NCBI RefSeq assembly: GCF_042431545.1
Contig: NZ_JBHLYX010000002.1
Strand: one strand, 5' to 3'
Origin: Pseudoalteromonas xiamenensis
GTDB taxonomy: Bacteria; Pseudomonadota; Gammaproteobacteria; Enterobacterales; Alteromonadaceae
DNA: 64,000 bases
Shown here: in pieces, positions 51,635 to 60,295 of the stretch
How positions within the stretch are numbered: the first letter of the stretch is position 1
Layout: each line of letters begins with the position of its first letter
Translations under genes and position numbers: made by a program
Notes under the pieces: model-generated
Seen by the model: the letters and a program-made list of their open reading frames with translations, nothing else
Databases searched by the model: none
What the model was told of the DNA's origin: nothing

Positions 51635-53596
51635 ATGTTAGAAAAAGAATTAAAATTAACGCATACCACTCTACGTAACCGTCTGGTAATGGGGTCTATG
51701 CATACCGGACTGGAAGAAGGATGGCATAACCGCAAAAAGTTAGCCGCTTTTTATGAAGAGCGCTCCAAAGGCGGCGTTGGTTTGATTATTACCGGCGGGT
51801 ATAGTCCAAATATTCGCGGAAAACTAACACCAATAGCGGCTTCCTTTAATACGATGTACGACGTTATCAAACATCGTCAGTATACCGATGCGGTTCATAA
51901 ACACGGTGGTAAGATTTGTTTGCAATTATTGCACGCAGGTCGTTATGCATATCATCCATTCAACGTAGCGCCAAGTGCACTTAAAGCGCCGATTAACCCT
52001 TACAAACCGAAATCAATGTCGATTTCATCAATAAAATCGACGGTTAAAGATTTTGCGAAATCAGCAAAATTGGCAGAAAAGGCAGGTTATGACGGCGTTG
52101 AAATCATGGGGTCAGAAGGCTATTTACTCAATGAGTTCATTGCGCCGCATACCAACAAACGTCAGGATATGTATGGTGGAACGCTAGAAAACCGCATGCG
52201 TTTTGCACTGGAAATTGTGCGCGCTGTGCGCGCAAGTGTCAGCCCATCCTTCCTGATAGTTTTCCGAATTTCTGTTATGGATTTAGTGCCTGATGGTTCA
52301 ACCAAAGAAGAAGTTGCTGAGCAAGCTAAATGGCTAGTTGAAGCTGGAGTCGATATTCTAAACACCGGTATAGGTTGGCATGAAGCTCGAGTGCCTACCA
52401 TCGCAAGCATGGTGCCAGCAGGCGCGTTTAGGGAAGCGTCTTCCCGTTTAAAAGCGGCTGTTGATGTTCCTGTTATTGCAGTGAACCGTATCAACACGCC
52501 TGAGCTTGCAAATGAAATTCTTGAACAAGGCCATTCTGATCTTATTTCAATGGCGAGGCCTATGCTTGCAGACCCTGCGTTTTTCAATAAGTATGCTGAA
52601 AACCGCAGCAAAGAAATTAATGTCTGTATTGGCTGTAACCAAGGCTGTTTAGATCACATATTTAAAGGTCAACGCGCAACCTGTTTAGTGAATCCACAAG
52701 CTTGCTTTGAACTAGATAAACCACTTGTCAAAACAACCAAGCCGAAAAACGTATTAGTCGTTGGGGCTGGGCCTGCCGGACTTTCGGCGGCTATCTATCT
52801 TGCGAAGAAAGGGCACAAGGTTAAAGTTATTGAGAAAAACGCAGTCGCAGGTGGCCAATTCAATCTTGCTCGCCAAATTCCTGGCAAAGAAGATTTTCAG
52901 TTTACACTCGACTATTTCAATCATGAACTTACACGATTGAATGTTGACCTTGAGTTTAATTGCGAGTTCGACGAAACAATGTCATCACACTACGACGATG
53001 TTGTGTTTGCTACGGGCGTCCGACCGCGATTAGCGCGATTCGAATGTGCAGATGAAAAGCGTGTGCTTGCCTATGATGAAGTGATTCGTGGAGAAGTTGA
53101 ACTAGGTAACAAAATTGCAATTCTTGGCGCGGGTGGAATCGGATTCGATATGGTTGCGTTTTTGACGGAAGAACGAAATCAAAGCATTGAGAATTTTAAA
53201 TCTCAATGGGGTATTGAATGTAAGCCCGTCGAATCTCAAGAACAGCGTGAAATTCATATGCTAAAACGAAGCGAAGGTAGTTTTGGTAAGGATTTAGGTA
53301 AAACTACGGGATGGATACACCGAGCAGTAGCAAAGCACCACCAAGTTAAGCAACATTCGAATTGTGAATACATACGTTTTGACAAGGATGGATTGTTGAT
53401 AAAACAAAATGGGGTGGAAACGCTATTGGATGTTGATACTGTCATTGCGTGTATTGGACAGGAGTCGAATGACCATTTGTTTAGCAAAGAAACAATGCCT
53501 GCAAATCAGCATGTAATTGGCGGAGCCAAGTTAGCAGCAGCGATTGACGCTAAGCGGGCAATCTCGGAAGCTTTAGAAGTTGCGAGAAAAATTTAA
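51635..53596 (+). CDS. fadH: 2,4-dienoyl-CoA reductase (NADPH)
   Basis: Iron-sulfur flavoenzyme of 653 residues reducing 2,4-dienoyl-CoA so unsaturated fatty acids can enter beta-oxidation. An Old Yellow Enzyme-like FMN barrel (1-330) starts with NRLVMGSMHTGLEEGW. The 4Fe-4S ligands are Cys331, Cys334, Cys338 and Cys350 (CIGCNQGC...C), near the E. coli positions. The FAD/NADPH domains begin with VVGAGPAGLSAA near 375. The start at 51635 after GAAGAGG gives the family N-terminus; the frame extends further upstream to 51554 without support. The rest of the beta-oxidation set is not in the window. Confidence 0.94.
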   Translation: MLEKELKLTHTTLRNRLVMGSMHTGLEEGWHNRKKLAAFYEERSKGGVGLIITGGYSPNIRGKLTPIAASFNTMYDVIKHRQYTDAVHKHGGKICLQLLHAGRYAYHPFNVAPSALKAPINPYKPKSMSISSIKSTVKDFAKSAKLAEKAGYDGVEIMGSEGYLLNEFIAPHTNKRQDMYGGTLENRMRFALEIVRAVRASVSPSFLIVFRISVMDLVPDGSTKEEVAEQAKWLVEAGVDILNTGIGWHEARVPTIASMVPAGAFREASSRLKAAVDVPVIAVNRINTPELANEILEQGHSDLISMARPMLADPAFFNKYAENRSKEINVCIGCNQGCLDHIFKGQRATCLVNPQACFELDKPLVKTTKPKNVLVVGAGPAGLSAAIYLAKKGHKVKVIEKNAVAGGQFNLARQIPGKEDFQFTLDYFNHELTRLNVDLEFNCEFDETMSSHYDDVVFATGVRPRLARFECADEKRVLAYDEVIRGEVELGNKIAILGAGGIGFDMVAFLTEERNQSIENFKSQWGIECKPVESQEQREIHMLKRSEGSFGKDLGKTTGWIHRAVAKHHQVKQHSNCEYIRFDKDGLLIKQNGVETLLDVDTVIACIGQESNDHLFSKETMPANQHVIGGAKLAAAIDAKRAISEALEVARKI

Positions 53597-53618
53597 GAAA
53601 TATATTTCGCTGTATTAC

Positions 53619-53654
53619 GGTCTATACTTGAACCTAAAATTACAAGTGTAGACC
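53619..53654 (+). promoter_or_regulatory. Inverted repeat directly before the DoxX gene
   Basis: GGTCTATACTTG (53619-53630) and CAAGTGTAGACC (53643-53654) match at 11 of 12 positions around a 12-bp spacer; the remaining pair is G-U in RNA. It ends two bases before the ATG at 53657, leaving no room for a Shine-Dalgarno sequence. TATACT inside the left arm could be a -10 element, in which case the repeat is an operator. Confidence 0.5.
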
Positions 53655-53656
53655 GC

Positions 53657-54370
53657 ATGATAAAATATTTTTCGTATTTCGTTTTCCCTCCAACAGTATC
53701 AACGCTTTTTGCAAGAGATTTTACATCACTTGCCCTTCGACTTATTTTGGGACCTATTATGGTCGTTGCTGGATACAGTAAACTCAACTTATCCAATAAC
53801 GACGTAACTGGCTTTGACAAATTTCTCGCTGATCCCAGTGTTACTTCATGGTTCGGTAATACGGAGTGGGGACTCGGCTTACCGTTTCCAGACCTGCTCG
53901 CGTTTATGGCAGGTTGGACGGAATTTCTAGGTGGTTGGCTATTACTCGTAGGGCTGTTAACACGCCTTATCAGCTTGCCACTCATCGTCACCATGTTAAT
54001 AGCAATTTTCACCGTACATTTAGAAAGTGGTTGGTTTGCCATTACTCCAACAAATCCGTCGACCAGCCCGGCTCTGATTTTTTCTTGGCTTAATATTCCT
54101 GGTGCTGACATGAGCCTAGAAAATAGTGTCGCAACAAAAGAGCGACTCGATTACATAAAAGAAATTATTGCGGACACCGGTTATGAAAACTATTTAACAG
54201 AAAAAGGCTCTGTCGCGATCCTAAACAATGGAATAGAGTTTGCGTTTACTTATTTCGTGATGTTGTTAGTGCTTTTTGCAAATGGAGCAGGGCGTTTTAC
54301 AAGCCTGGACTATTGGCTGTTCGAGCGTAAAGCCAACGTTCAAAAACAAAATGTTAGTGTGCTAGACTAG
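53657..54370 (+). CDS. DoxX family membrane protein
   Basis: Inner-membrane protein of 237 residues. The DoxX core is visible: LALRLILGPIMVVAGYSKL (first helix with the conserved GxxK-like end), AGWTEFLGGWLLLVGLLTRL, LIVTMLIAIFTVHL, and a last helix FTYFVMLLVLFANGAGRF. A hydrophilic loop of about 70 residues is inserted before the last helix. DoxX proteins act in redox or electron-transfer settings; no precise reaction is assigned. Followed 29 bp later by a nitroreductase gene, possibly co-transcribed. Confidence 0.85.
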   Translation: MIKYFSYFVFPPTVSTLFARDFTSLALRLILGPIMVVAGYSKLNLSNNDVTGFDKFLADPSVTSWFGNTEWGLGLPFPDLLAFMAGWTEFLGGWLLLVGLLTRLISLPLIVTMLIAIFTVHLESGWFAITPTNPSTSPALIFSWLNIPGADMSLENSVATKERLDYIKEIIADTGYENYLTEKGSVAILNNGIEFAFTYFVMLLVLFANGAGRFTSLDYWLFERKANVQKQNVSVLD

Positions 54371-54399
54371 TCGACAATTTAGTTAGTGAAGTCTATATC

Positions 54400-54951
54400 A
54401 TGAACGCAATCGAATTACTTTTAGAGCGTCAATCCGACGCTCGCCTTACCGCTCCGGGTCCTACAGCTGAGCAGTTGGAAATTATTAAAAAGGCGGCCTT
54501 AAAAGTGCCTGACCATGGCGCATTAGCTCCTTGGCTATTTTATGTCGTCGAAGGTGATAGCTTAAACACCCTTGGCGAATGGTTTTTCGAAGCAGCGACT
54601 GCTGAAGCATTGGATGAACGCACGAAAGAACGCGCTAAATCATTGCCATTACGAGCACCTTTGGTGATTATCGCTATTGCTAAAACACAAAAAGACCATC
54701 CGAAAGTTCCATGGTTAGAGCAAGTGGAATCAGCTGCCTGTAGTTGTTTTGCTATGCAACAGGCTGCTTACGCACAAGGGTTAGGTGCAGTTTGGAGAAC
54801 TGGGCATTTCGCGATAAGTCCGACAATTAAGTCAAAACTACATTTAGCTGAGCACGATGAGATTGTGGGTTACTTATACATCGGGACTCCAGAACTGCAA
54901 ATAAAGAAACAATCTCGACATGCTTTGGACTCCTATTTTATTACTTTATAA
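54400..54951 (+). CDS. YdjA-like nitroreductase
   Basis: FMN-dependent nitroreductase of 183 residues, the length of E. coli YdjA, the minimal member of the family. The FMN-binding N-terminal block RQSDARLTAPGPTAEQL and the VPDHGALAPWLF motif are typical, and GLGAVWRTGHF lies near residue 127. It reduces nitro compounds in vitro; the physiological substrate is unknown. Likely in one transcript with the DoxX gene upstream, suggesting a shared redox role (inference). Confidence 0.88.
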   Translation: MNAIELLLERQSDARLTAPGPTAEQLEIIKKAALKVPDHGALAPWLFYVVEGDSLNTLGEWFFEAATAEALDERTKERAKSLPLRAPLVIIAIAKTQKDHPKVPWLEQVESAACSCFAMQQAAYAQGLGAVWRTGHFAISPTIKSKLHLAEHDEIVGYLYIGTPELQIKKQSRHALDSYFITL

Positions 54952-55079
54952 AAATTTTGAATTTATTTTTATTGTTGCGGTCTAACAACGGTGAGGCCGC
55001 TTATTAATTTTGGTTGTTTTATAAGCGATTGTTTTGTAGGCTTAGATAGTCAAAATTTAACAATAATAAAGACAAAATC

Positions 55080-55478
55080 ATGGGAAATCTCTTTCTTAAA
55101 GAAAAAGAAAAATGGCGAATTTGGACAAGTTTAGGCTTGTTTGGTGCCGTTTGCTCTTTTTTGTTAATTCAACAACAAGACCTATTGGGCTTAAATGAGC
55201 TTCATTGGATAGCGCTTTGTTCATTACCATCGCTGATGTTAGGTGTATTAGTATGTTGGTGGATGAGCTATTCTAGGCGATTTGAATTCTGGCGTGCATT
55301 TCGCGTTTTGTCTACGGTACTTATTTTAGCGAACCTTCCGACGATTTTAGCGGGTATGTTAAAGGTATCAGAAGCAAAACACGTTGGTTTAATTTCAGCA
55401 AGTGGATTCGTGCTACTTCTTCTCATCTTAACGATGCTAGGTGCATGGGTAGCAAAGAGACCTAAACAGTACTATTAA
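55080..55478 (+). CDS. Small four-helix membrane protein, unknown
   Basis: Unrecognised inner-membrane protein of 132 residues with four likely transmembrane segments (about 15-33, 42-62, 78-98 and 104-124) and a basic N-terminus (KEKEKWR). No conserved motif is recognised. The 128-bp gap before it is A/T-rich with no strong signal. It stands alone upstream of tRNA-Ser. Confidence 0.6.
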   Translation: MGNLFLKEKEKWRIWTSLGLFGAVCSFLLIQQQDLLGLNELHWIALCSLPSLMLGVLVCWWMSYSRRFEFWRAFRVLSTVLILANLPTILAGMLKVSEAKHVGLISASGFVLLLLILTMLGAWVAKRPKQYY

Positions 55479-55581
55479 TGTCGATTTGGTGTCTAATATT
55501 CAAATAAATAAAATAATTTTAAAAATCGACCATTTAGTCTTTACATGTCAATGCAAAACCACTAATATGCGCGCCAACAAC

Positions 55582-55672
55582 GGAGAGATGGCTGAGTGGT
55601 TGAAAGCACCGGTCTTGAAAACCGGCATACGTTAATAGCGTATCTAGGGTTCAAATCCCTATCTCTCCGCCA
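55582..55672 (+). tRNA. tRNA-Ser (anticodon UGA)
   Basis: A 91-base class II tRNA including the encoded CCA. Acceptor GGAGAGA (55582-55588) pairs with TCTCTCC (55662-55668), discriminator G. The anticodon arm CCGGT-CTTGAAA-ACCGG carries TGA, the variable arm TACGTTAATAGCGTA is long as in serine tRNAs, and the T arm AGGGTTCAAATCCCT is standard. Confidence 0.97.
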
Positions 55673-55683
55673 CCTCATTCCCA

Positions 55684-55708
55684 AAACCGCCTCTCAGGCG
55701 GTTTTTTT
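55684..55708 (+). terminator. Terminator after tRNA-Ser
   Basis: A 9-bp stem AAACCGCCT (55684-55692) / AGGCGGTTT (55696-55704), a 3-nt loop and a seven-T tail. Confidence 0.93.
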
Positions 55709-55722
55709 CGTTTGGAGGCGCT

Positions 55723-56088
55723 ATGTTCGCGAGTTACGTTAAACATACATTAGTATGGATTTTGTTTGGATACGCCTACTTACAAGGTCTATCGACAGCT
55801 TTGATAATGAGCATAGATGCACAGCCGGATCCCAGTTTATTTAAGACCGTGTTGTTTACGCTTATCTACGTATTTCTTGTTGCACACCTTATTACCAAGT
55901 ATGAAAAGCTAAGTCCGTTTTTTGGCGCTGTCACGATATCTTTATCGGCAATTGTGTTGTTCGGCCACTATGTAACGACAATACTCGTCGAATACTCTTC
56001 AGAACTTAACCTCGCACTTTTCTTAACGCTACCCGGAGCTACTTGGCTAATCGGCGATTTAAAGAGCAAAGTCACTTCGGATAAATAA
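55723..56088 (+). CDS. Small membrane protein, unknown
   Basis: Unrecognised inner-membrane protein of 121 residues with about four hydrophobic segments (8-29, 41-59, 66-88 and 95-111). It begins 14 bases after the tRNA terminator; GTTTGGAGGCGCT supplies a ribosome binding site. No motif gives a function. Confidence 0.62.
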   Translation: MFASYVKHTLVWILFGYAYLQGLSTALIMSIDAQPDPSLFKTVLFTLIYVFLVAHLITKYEKLSPFFGAVTISLSAIVLFGHYVTTILVEYSSELNLALFLTLPGATWLIGDLKSKVTSDK

Positions 56089-56156
56089 AGCTCTTTTGAG
56101 CCCATAGTCGATGTGTGTTAGCATTGAAGCTTCTTTTAACAAATAAGTAGAATTTA

Positions 56157-56774
56157 ATGTCTGATTTATTTAATAACGATGCTTCTAAAGCAAGCTACGG
56201 TATTGGTTTACAAATGGGCGAACAACTTAAAGCTAACCCATTTGAAGGTCTTAATTTAAACTCAGTATTTGAAGGCATCAAAGATGGCTTCACGGGTGCT
56301 GAGTTCCAAGTTGCTATCCCTGAAATCCAAGCAGCATTCGAAAAGATCAACGAAGAGATCCAATCACGTCGTGACCAAGAAGCACAAGCGATGGCTGCAG
56401 AAGGCAAAGCGTTCTTAGAAGATAATGCGAAACGCCCTGAAATCACTGTAACGCCTTCAGGTTTACAATATGAAGTGATAGAAACTGGTGAAGGCGCAAA
56501 ACCAGCAGCAGAATCGTCAGTACGCGTTCATTACCACGGTACTTTAATTAATGGTGCTGTATTCGACAGTTCTTATGAGCGTGGTCAACCAGCAGAATTC
56601 CCAGTTAACGGCGTGATCCGTGGTTGGACTGAAGCGCTTCAAATGATGGCTGCAGGTTCAAAATGGCGTTTATACATTCCACATGAGCTTGCCTATGGCG
56701 AGCGTGGCGCGGGTGCTTCTATTGCACCATACTCAACGCTAGTATTTGACGTAGAACTATTAGAAGTACTTTAA
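56157..56774 (+). CDS. fklB: FKBP-type peptidyl-prolyl isomerase
   Basis: Peptidyl-prolyl cis-trans isomerase of 205 residues (E. coli FklB 206). The N-terminal helical dimerisation domain (1-90) is followed by a C-terminal FKBP domain with VRVHYHGTLINGAVFDSSYE, VIRGWTEALQMM and AYGERGAG. No signal peptide is seen, which favours FklB over periplasmic FkpA. Followed by a strong bidirectional terminator. Confidence 0.94.
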   Translation: MSDLFNNDASKASYGIGLQMGEQLKANPFEGLNLNSVFEGIKDGFTGAEFQVAIPEIQAAFEKINEEIQSRRDQEAQAMAAEGKAFLEDNAKRPEITVTPSGLQYEVIETGEGAKPAAESSVRVHYHGTLINGAVFDSSYERGQPAEFPVNGVIRGWTEALQMMAAGSKWRLYIPHELAYGERGAGASIAPYSTLVFDVELLEVL

Positions 56775-56815
56775 TACTTATAGTTTTTGCGTTGGGTTGG
56801 TTACAACCTAGCATT

Positions 56816-56843
56816 AAAAAACCCAGCAAATGCTGGGTTTTTT
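56816..56843. terminator. Bidirectional terminator between fklB and asnS
   Basis: A 13-bp stem, AAAAAACCCAGCA (56816-56828) / TGCTGGGTTTTTT (56831-56843), with T-runs on both strands, serving the two convergent genes. Confidence 0.94.
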
Positions 56844-56863
56844 ATTATCTATAGCGAAAACGC

Positions 56864-58261
56864 TTAGAACGTTGCACTTCCTTTGGTGCGAGGGAAGGCG
56901 ATAACGTCACGGACGTTGCCCATACCTGTTACATAAGCAACTAAACGCTCAAAACCAAGGCCGAAACCAGAGTGTGGCACTGTACCGTAACGACGAAGGT
57001 CGCGATACCACCAATAATCTTCTTTGTTGAGACCCATTTCGTCTAAACGAGCATCGAGCACGTCTAAACGTTCTTCACGTTGAGAACCACCAATGATTTC
57101 ACCAATACCTGGTGCTACAACATCCATTGCAGCAACTGTTTTACCATCTTCATTTTGGCGCATGTAGAATGCTTTAATATCGCGAGGGTAGTTTTTAATA
57201 ACTACTGGCGCTTCAAAATGGACTTCAGCCAAATATCTTTCATGTTCTGATTGAAGATCGACACCCCATTCAACAGGGAATTCAAATTGCTTACCACAAT
57301 TTTGAAGAATCGTGATGGCATCAGTGTAGTCAACTTGTGCAAAATCTTTATCGATGAAAGACTCAAGACGAGTTACTGCAGTTGGCTCAATACGCTCTGC
57401 AAAGAAAGCCATATCATCAGGACGTTCTGTAAGCACTGCTTTAAATACATATTTAAGCATGTCTTCTGCAAGTTTTGCGATATCATTAAGATCTGCAAAC
57501 GCAACCTCTGGTTCAACCATCCAGAATTCAGCTAGGTGACGCGATGTATTTGAGTTTTCTGCGCGGAAAGTAGGGCCAAATGTATAGATTTTTGACATTG
57601 CACTGGCGTATGTTTCGCCGTTCAGCTGTCCAGAAACCGTTAGGAAAGCTTCTTTACCGAAGAAATCTTCGCTGTAATCTACATCGCCTTTGTCTGTGCG
57701 TGGTAGGTTGTTCATGTCTAATGTAGAAACACGGAACATTTCACCAGCGCCTTCACAGTCGCTTGCTGTTACGATAGGCGTGCTGATCCAAACGTAACCA
57801 CGCTCGTGGTAAAAACGGTGGATAGCTTGCGCAAGACAGTTACGTACGCGAGTAACGGCACCAATGACGTTTGTACGAGGACGTAGGTGAGCGTGTTCAC
57901 GTAAATATTCAATCGAGTGTCGCTTAGCCGCCATAGGGTATGTATCTGGATTTTCAACCCAACCTAACACCTCAACCGATTCTGCTTGGATTTCGAAAGA
58001 TTGACCTGCACCTTCAGACGCGACAAGTTTACCTGTTACGGACACTGAGCAGCTTGCTGTTAAACGAGTAATTTCGTCATAATTATTGAGTGAATTTGGC
58101 ACTACAGCTTGAATAGGATCAAAACAAGAACCGTCATGAACGGCTAAAAAAGAAATACCTGCTTTTGAATCGCGTCGTGTACGGATCCAGCCCTTAACTG
58201 TGACTTGGCTGTCAACCGCAACGGTGCCCTTTAATAGCTCCGTTATCGCTATGTGACTCAT
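56864..58261 (-). CDS. asnS: Asparaginyl-tRNA synthetase
   Basis: Class IIb synthetase of 465 residues (E. coli 466). The OB-fold anticodon-binding domain (1-120) includes VKGWIRTRRDSKAGISF; motif 2 is FRAENSNTSRHLAEFWMVE and motif 3 GFGLGFERLVAYVTG. The Asn-type signature GSQREERLD is present. The ATG at 58261 follows GGAGTGAAA; the extension to 58288 is not supported. Its presence implies direct charging rather than the transamidation route for Asn. Confidence 0.97.
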   Translation of the reverse strand: MSHIAITELLKGTVAVDSQVTVKGWIRTRRDSKAGISFLAVHDGSCFDPIQAVVPNSLNNYDEITRLTASCSVSVTGKLVASEGAGQSFEIQAESVEVLGWVENPDTYPMAAKRHSIEYLREHAHLRPRTNVIGAVTRVRNCLAQAIHRFYHERGYVWISTPIVTASDCEGAGEMFRVSTLDMNNLPRTDKGDVDYSEDFFGKEAFLTVSGQLNGETYASAMSKIYTFGPTFRAENSNTSRHLAEFWMVEPEVAFADLNDIAKLAEDMLKYVFKAVLTERPDDMAFFAERIEPTAVTRLESFIDKDFAQVDYTDAITILQNCGKQFEFPVEWGVDLQSEHERYLAEVHFEAPVVIKNYPRDIKAFYMRQNEDGKTVAAMDVVAPGIGEIIGGSQREERLDVLDARLDEMGLNKEDYWWYRDLRRYGTVPHSGFGLGFERLVAYVTGMGNVRDVIAFPRTKGSATF

Positions 58262-58369
58262 TTTCACTCCAATGATTTTAGTTACCAATTAATATTTTAA
58301 ACGTGCATCATTAATGTTGATGCGAGTCTCGTATCTTACAATCGAAATACAAATAAAAAAACCAGCTTT

Positions 58370-58400
58370 TTCGTTTCAATGTAAAATTGTTGGAAACGAA
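58370..58400. other. Imperfect hairpin upstream of asnS
   Basis: TTCGTTTCAAT (58370-58380) pairs with ATTG plus AAACGAA (58386-58400) with a four-base bulge. It lies in the 281-bp divergent gap between asnS and the kinase-like gene, which otherwise shows no clear signal. Confidence 0.3.
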
Positions 58401-58542
58401 CGCACAATCCAGAGACTGATTAGGAATTACATTGCATTTTAGGTGATTTGTTGAACAATTTGGCGCAGTGTGAATAGGTTATCTCGTATTTTTATGGCAA
58501 ACTATAGGCTGTGGTTTAAATTCAAAACGATATATAAAAAGA

Positions 58543-58977
58543 ATGAAGCAAGCTTTTATACTCCGAGGACTGCCAGGATCAGGTAAGTCACATTATGCCT
58601 TCTCGCTCGCCGAAGAATTAGTTGGTGGGGATGAAACACGTTATGTGATTTGTTCTACGGACGATTATTTTTTGCAATCAGATGGCTCTTATCAATTTGA
58701 TAAAACAAAACTATCTGAATTTCATAATTTAAACTTAGCGCGATTCATAAATTCGCTTGCAGAAGGGATTGAGCTGGTCATCGTTGACAACACCAACATT
58801 CGACGTTGGGAGTATGTAGCCTACAGTGCAGCTGCGCACGCAATGGGTTATCAAGTTAAAGAGGTTGTTGTAGGTGAAGTAAAAGATAAGTCTTTACAGC
58901 ATCTTTACCAAAAGCGAAATATCCACCATGTCGCACTAAGAACTATTAGTAACATGGCACGCCAGTTTGAGTGGTAG
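58543..58977 (+). CDS. P-loop kinase-like ATPase, N4BP2-type
   Basis: Small P-loop NTPase of 144 residues. Walker A is LPGSGKS (10-16); then come STDDYF near 39, Tyr-x-Phe-Asp near 51 and the Walker B-like VIVDNTNIRRWEY near 79. This order (GSGKS, S-T-D-D-Y-F, D-N-T-N) matches the polynucleotide kinase-like domain of N4BP2 and its relatives. It may phosphorylate nucleic acid ends or a small molecule; this is unproven. Its stop codon lies in the loop of a 12-bp hairpin. Confidence 0.78.
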   Translation: MKQAFILRGLPGSGKSHYAFSLAEELVGGDETRYVICSTDDYFLQSDGSYQFDKTKLSEFHNLNLARFINSLAEGIELVIVDNTNIRRWEYVAYSAAAHAMGYQVKEVVVGEVKDKSLQHLYQKRNIHHVALRTISNMARQFEW

Positions 58978-58990
58978 CCCACTCAAACTG
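58963..58990. other. Perfect hairpin spanning the kinase-gene stop codon
   Basis: CAGTTTGAGTGG (58963-58974) and CCACTCAAACTG (58979-58990) form a perfect 12-bp stem with the 4-nt loop TAGC, which contains the stop codon. No T-run follows on either strand, so it is not a canonical terminator, though it separates the gene from convergent bioA. Confidence 0.6.
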
Positions 58991-59005
58991 CTAATAAGTA
59001 AAGCA

Positions 59006-60295
59006 CTAAAATTCGTCTTGATAGATAGCATCATAAACTGCGTTACAGAGTTTAGAAATATCTTCTGATGACGATGTGTATGGCGGCATTAAATAGATTA
59101 ATTTGCCAAACGGACGGATCCAAACACCTTTCTCAATAAAAAAGCGCTGTATTTTGGCAACATCTACAGTTCTTGCAAGTTCTACTACGCCAATTGCGCC
59201 CAATATTCTAACGTCAACAACGGCTGATAACATTTCACATGATTTTAGTGCGTTAAGTGACGTTTCAATACGAGTTACGTTGTCTGCCCAATTCGACTCA
59301 AACAGCAAATCTATACTGGCGCTCGCTACTTTACAGGCCAACGGGTTGCCCATAAAAGTAGGTCCATGCATAAGCACACCAGCTTCACCAGAACTTATGC
59401 CATTTGCAATTTTGTCTGTCGTCAGAGTCGCTGATAGCGTCATCATGCCACCAGTGAGTGCTTTGCCGATACACAGAATGTCCGGCTCAATATTTGCGTG
59501 TTCGTAGGCAAATAGTTTCCCGGTACGACCGAAGCCCGTCGCAATTTCATCCAAAATGAGAAGGACATTGTACTTATCACACAACTCTCTCAATGCTTTT
59601 AGGTAGCGAGGGTGATAGAAATTCATTCCTCCCGCGTTTTGTACAATGGGTTCAATGATAAACGCGCACACTTCATGATGGTGTGTCTTAAACGCGTCTT
59701 CAAGTTGCTCAAGTTCGAGATCATCAAAATCAGAATAAAATGAAGACTTTGGTGCCTCGACGAATATATGTTCAGGCAAGAAACCTTTGTACATGTTGTG
59801 CATTGAATTAATTGGATCACAGACACTCATTGCAGCAAACGTATCACCATGATAGCCCTTTTTGGCAGTCATCAGTTTTGATTTAGTTGTTATACCCTGG
59901 CTCAGCCAATACTGCATCGCCATTTTGATCGATACTTCGACGCTCACTGAACCACTGTCTGCAAGAAACACTTTGGTTAAGCTCAACGCTGTTATTTTAA
60001 TTAGTCTTTTGCAGAGCTCGACAGCGGGCGCATGAGTGATGCCTCCAAACATTATGTGACTCATAGTTTGAGCTTGCTCGGTGAGTGCATTTACCAGCAC
60101 GGGGTGACTGTATCCATGAATAGCGCTCCACCAAGAGGCCATTCCATCAATGAGCGTTTTGCCATTCTCTAGGACAATTTTATTCTCGTAAGTCCGTGTG
60201 ACTGGATACACAGGGAGTGGATTAATCATCGAAGTATAAGGATGCCAGATATGATTTTTATCAAAATCCAAATCAATTGTATTTAAATTATTCAA
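59006..60295 (-). CDS. bioA: Adenosylmethionine-8-amino-7-oxononanoate aminotransferase
   Basis: PLP-dependent aminotransferase of 429 residues making 7,8-diaminopelargonate with S-adenosylmethionine as amino donor. IWHPYTSM near residue 16, DEIATGFGRTGK near 249 and PLP-binding Lys278 in CIGKALTGGMM match E. coli BioA. The start is TTG at 60295; the next Met (residue 23) lies inside the conserved N-terminal block. AAAGG in the minus-strand leader is the ribosome binding site and lies within the BirA-like operator. Divergent from bioBFCD. Confidence 0.95.
   Translation of the reverse strand: MNNLNTIDLDFDKNHIWHPYTSMINPLPVYPVTRTYENKIVLENGKTLIDGMASWWSAIHGYSHPVLVNALTEQAQTMSHIMFGGITHAPAVELCKRLIKITALSLTKVFLADSGSVSVEVSIKMAMQYWLSQGITTKSKLMTAKKGYHGDTFAAMSVCDPINSMHNMYKGFLPEHIFVEAPKSSFYSDFDDLELEQLEDAFKTHHHEVCAFIIEPIVQNAGGMNFYHPRYLKALRELCDKYNVLLILDEIATGFGRTGKLFAYEHANIEPDILCIGKALTGGMMTLSATLTTDKIANGISSGEAGVLMHGPTFMGNPLACKVASASIDLLFESNWADNVTRIETSLNALKSCEMLSAVVDVRILGAIGVVELARTVDVAKIQRFFIEKGVWIRPFGKLIYLMPPYTSSSEDISKLCNAVYDAIYQDEF

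Noticed and set aside
53593..54111. Minus-strand open frame of 172 codons over the DoxX gene
   Set aside because: It overlaps the DoxX coding region, which has clear membrane helices and family motifs; the antisense product has none.
55582..55708. tRNA-Ser as an attachment site of an integrated island
   Set aside because: No integrase gene and no visible second copy of the tRNA 3' end nearby.
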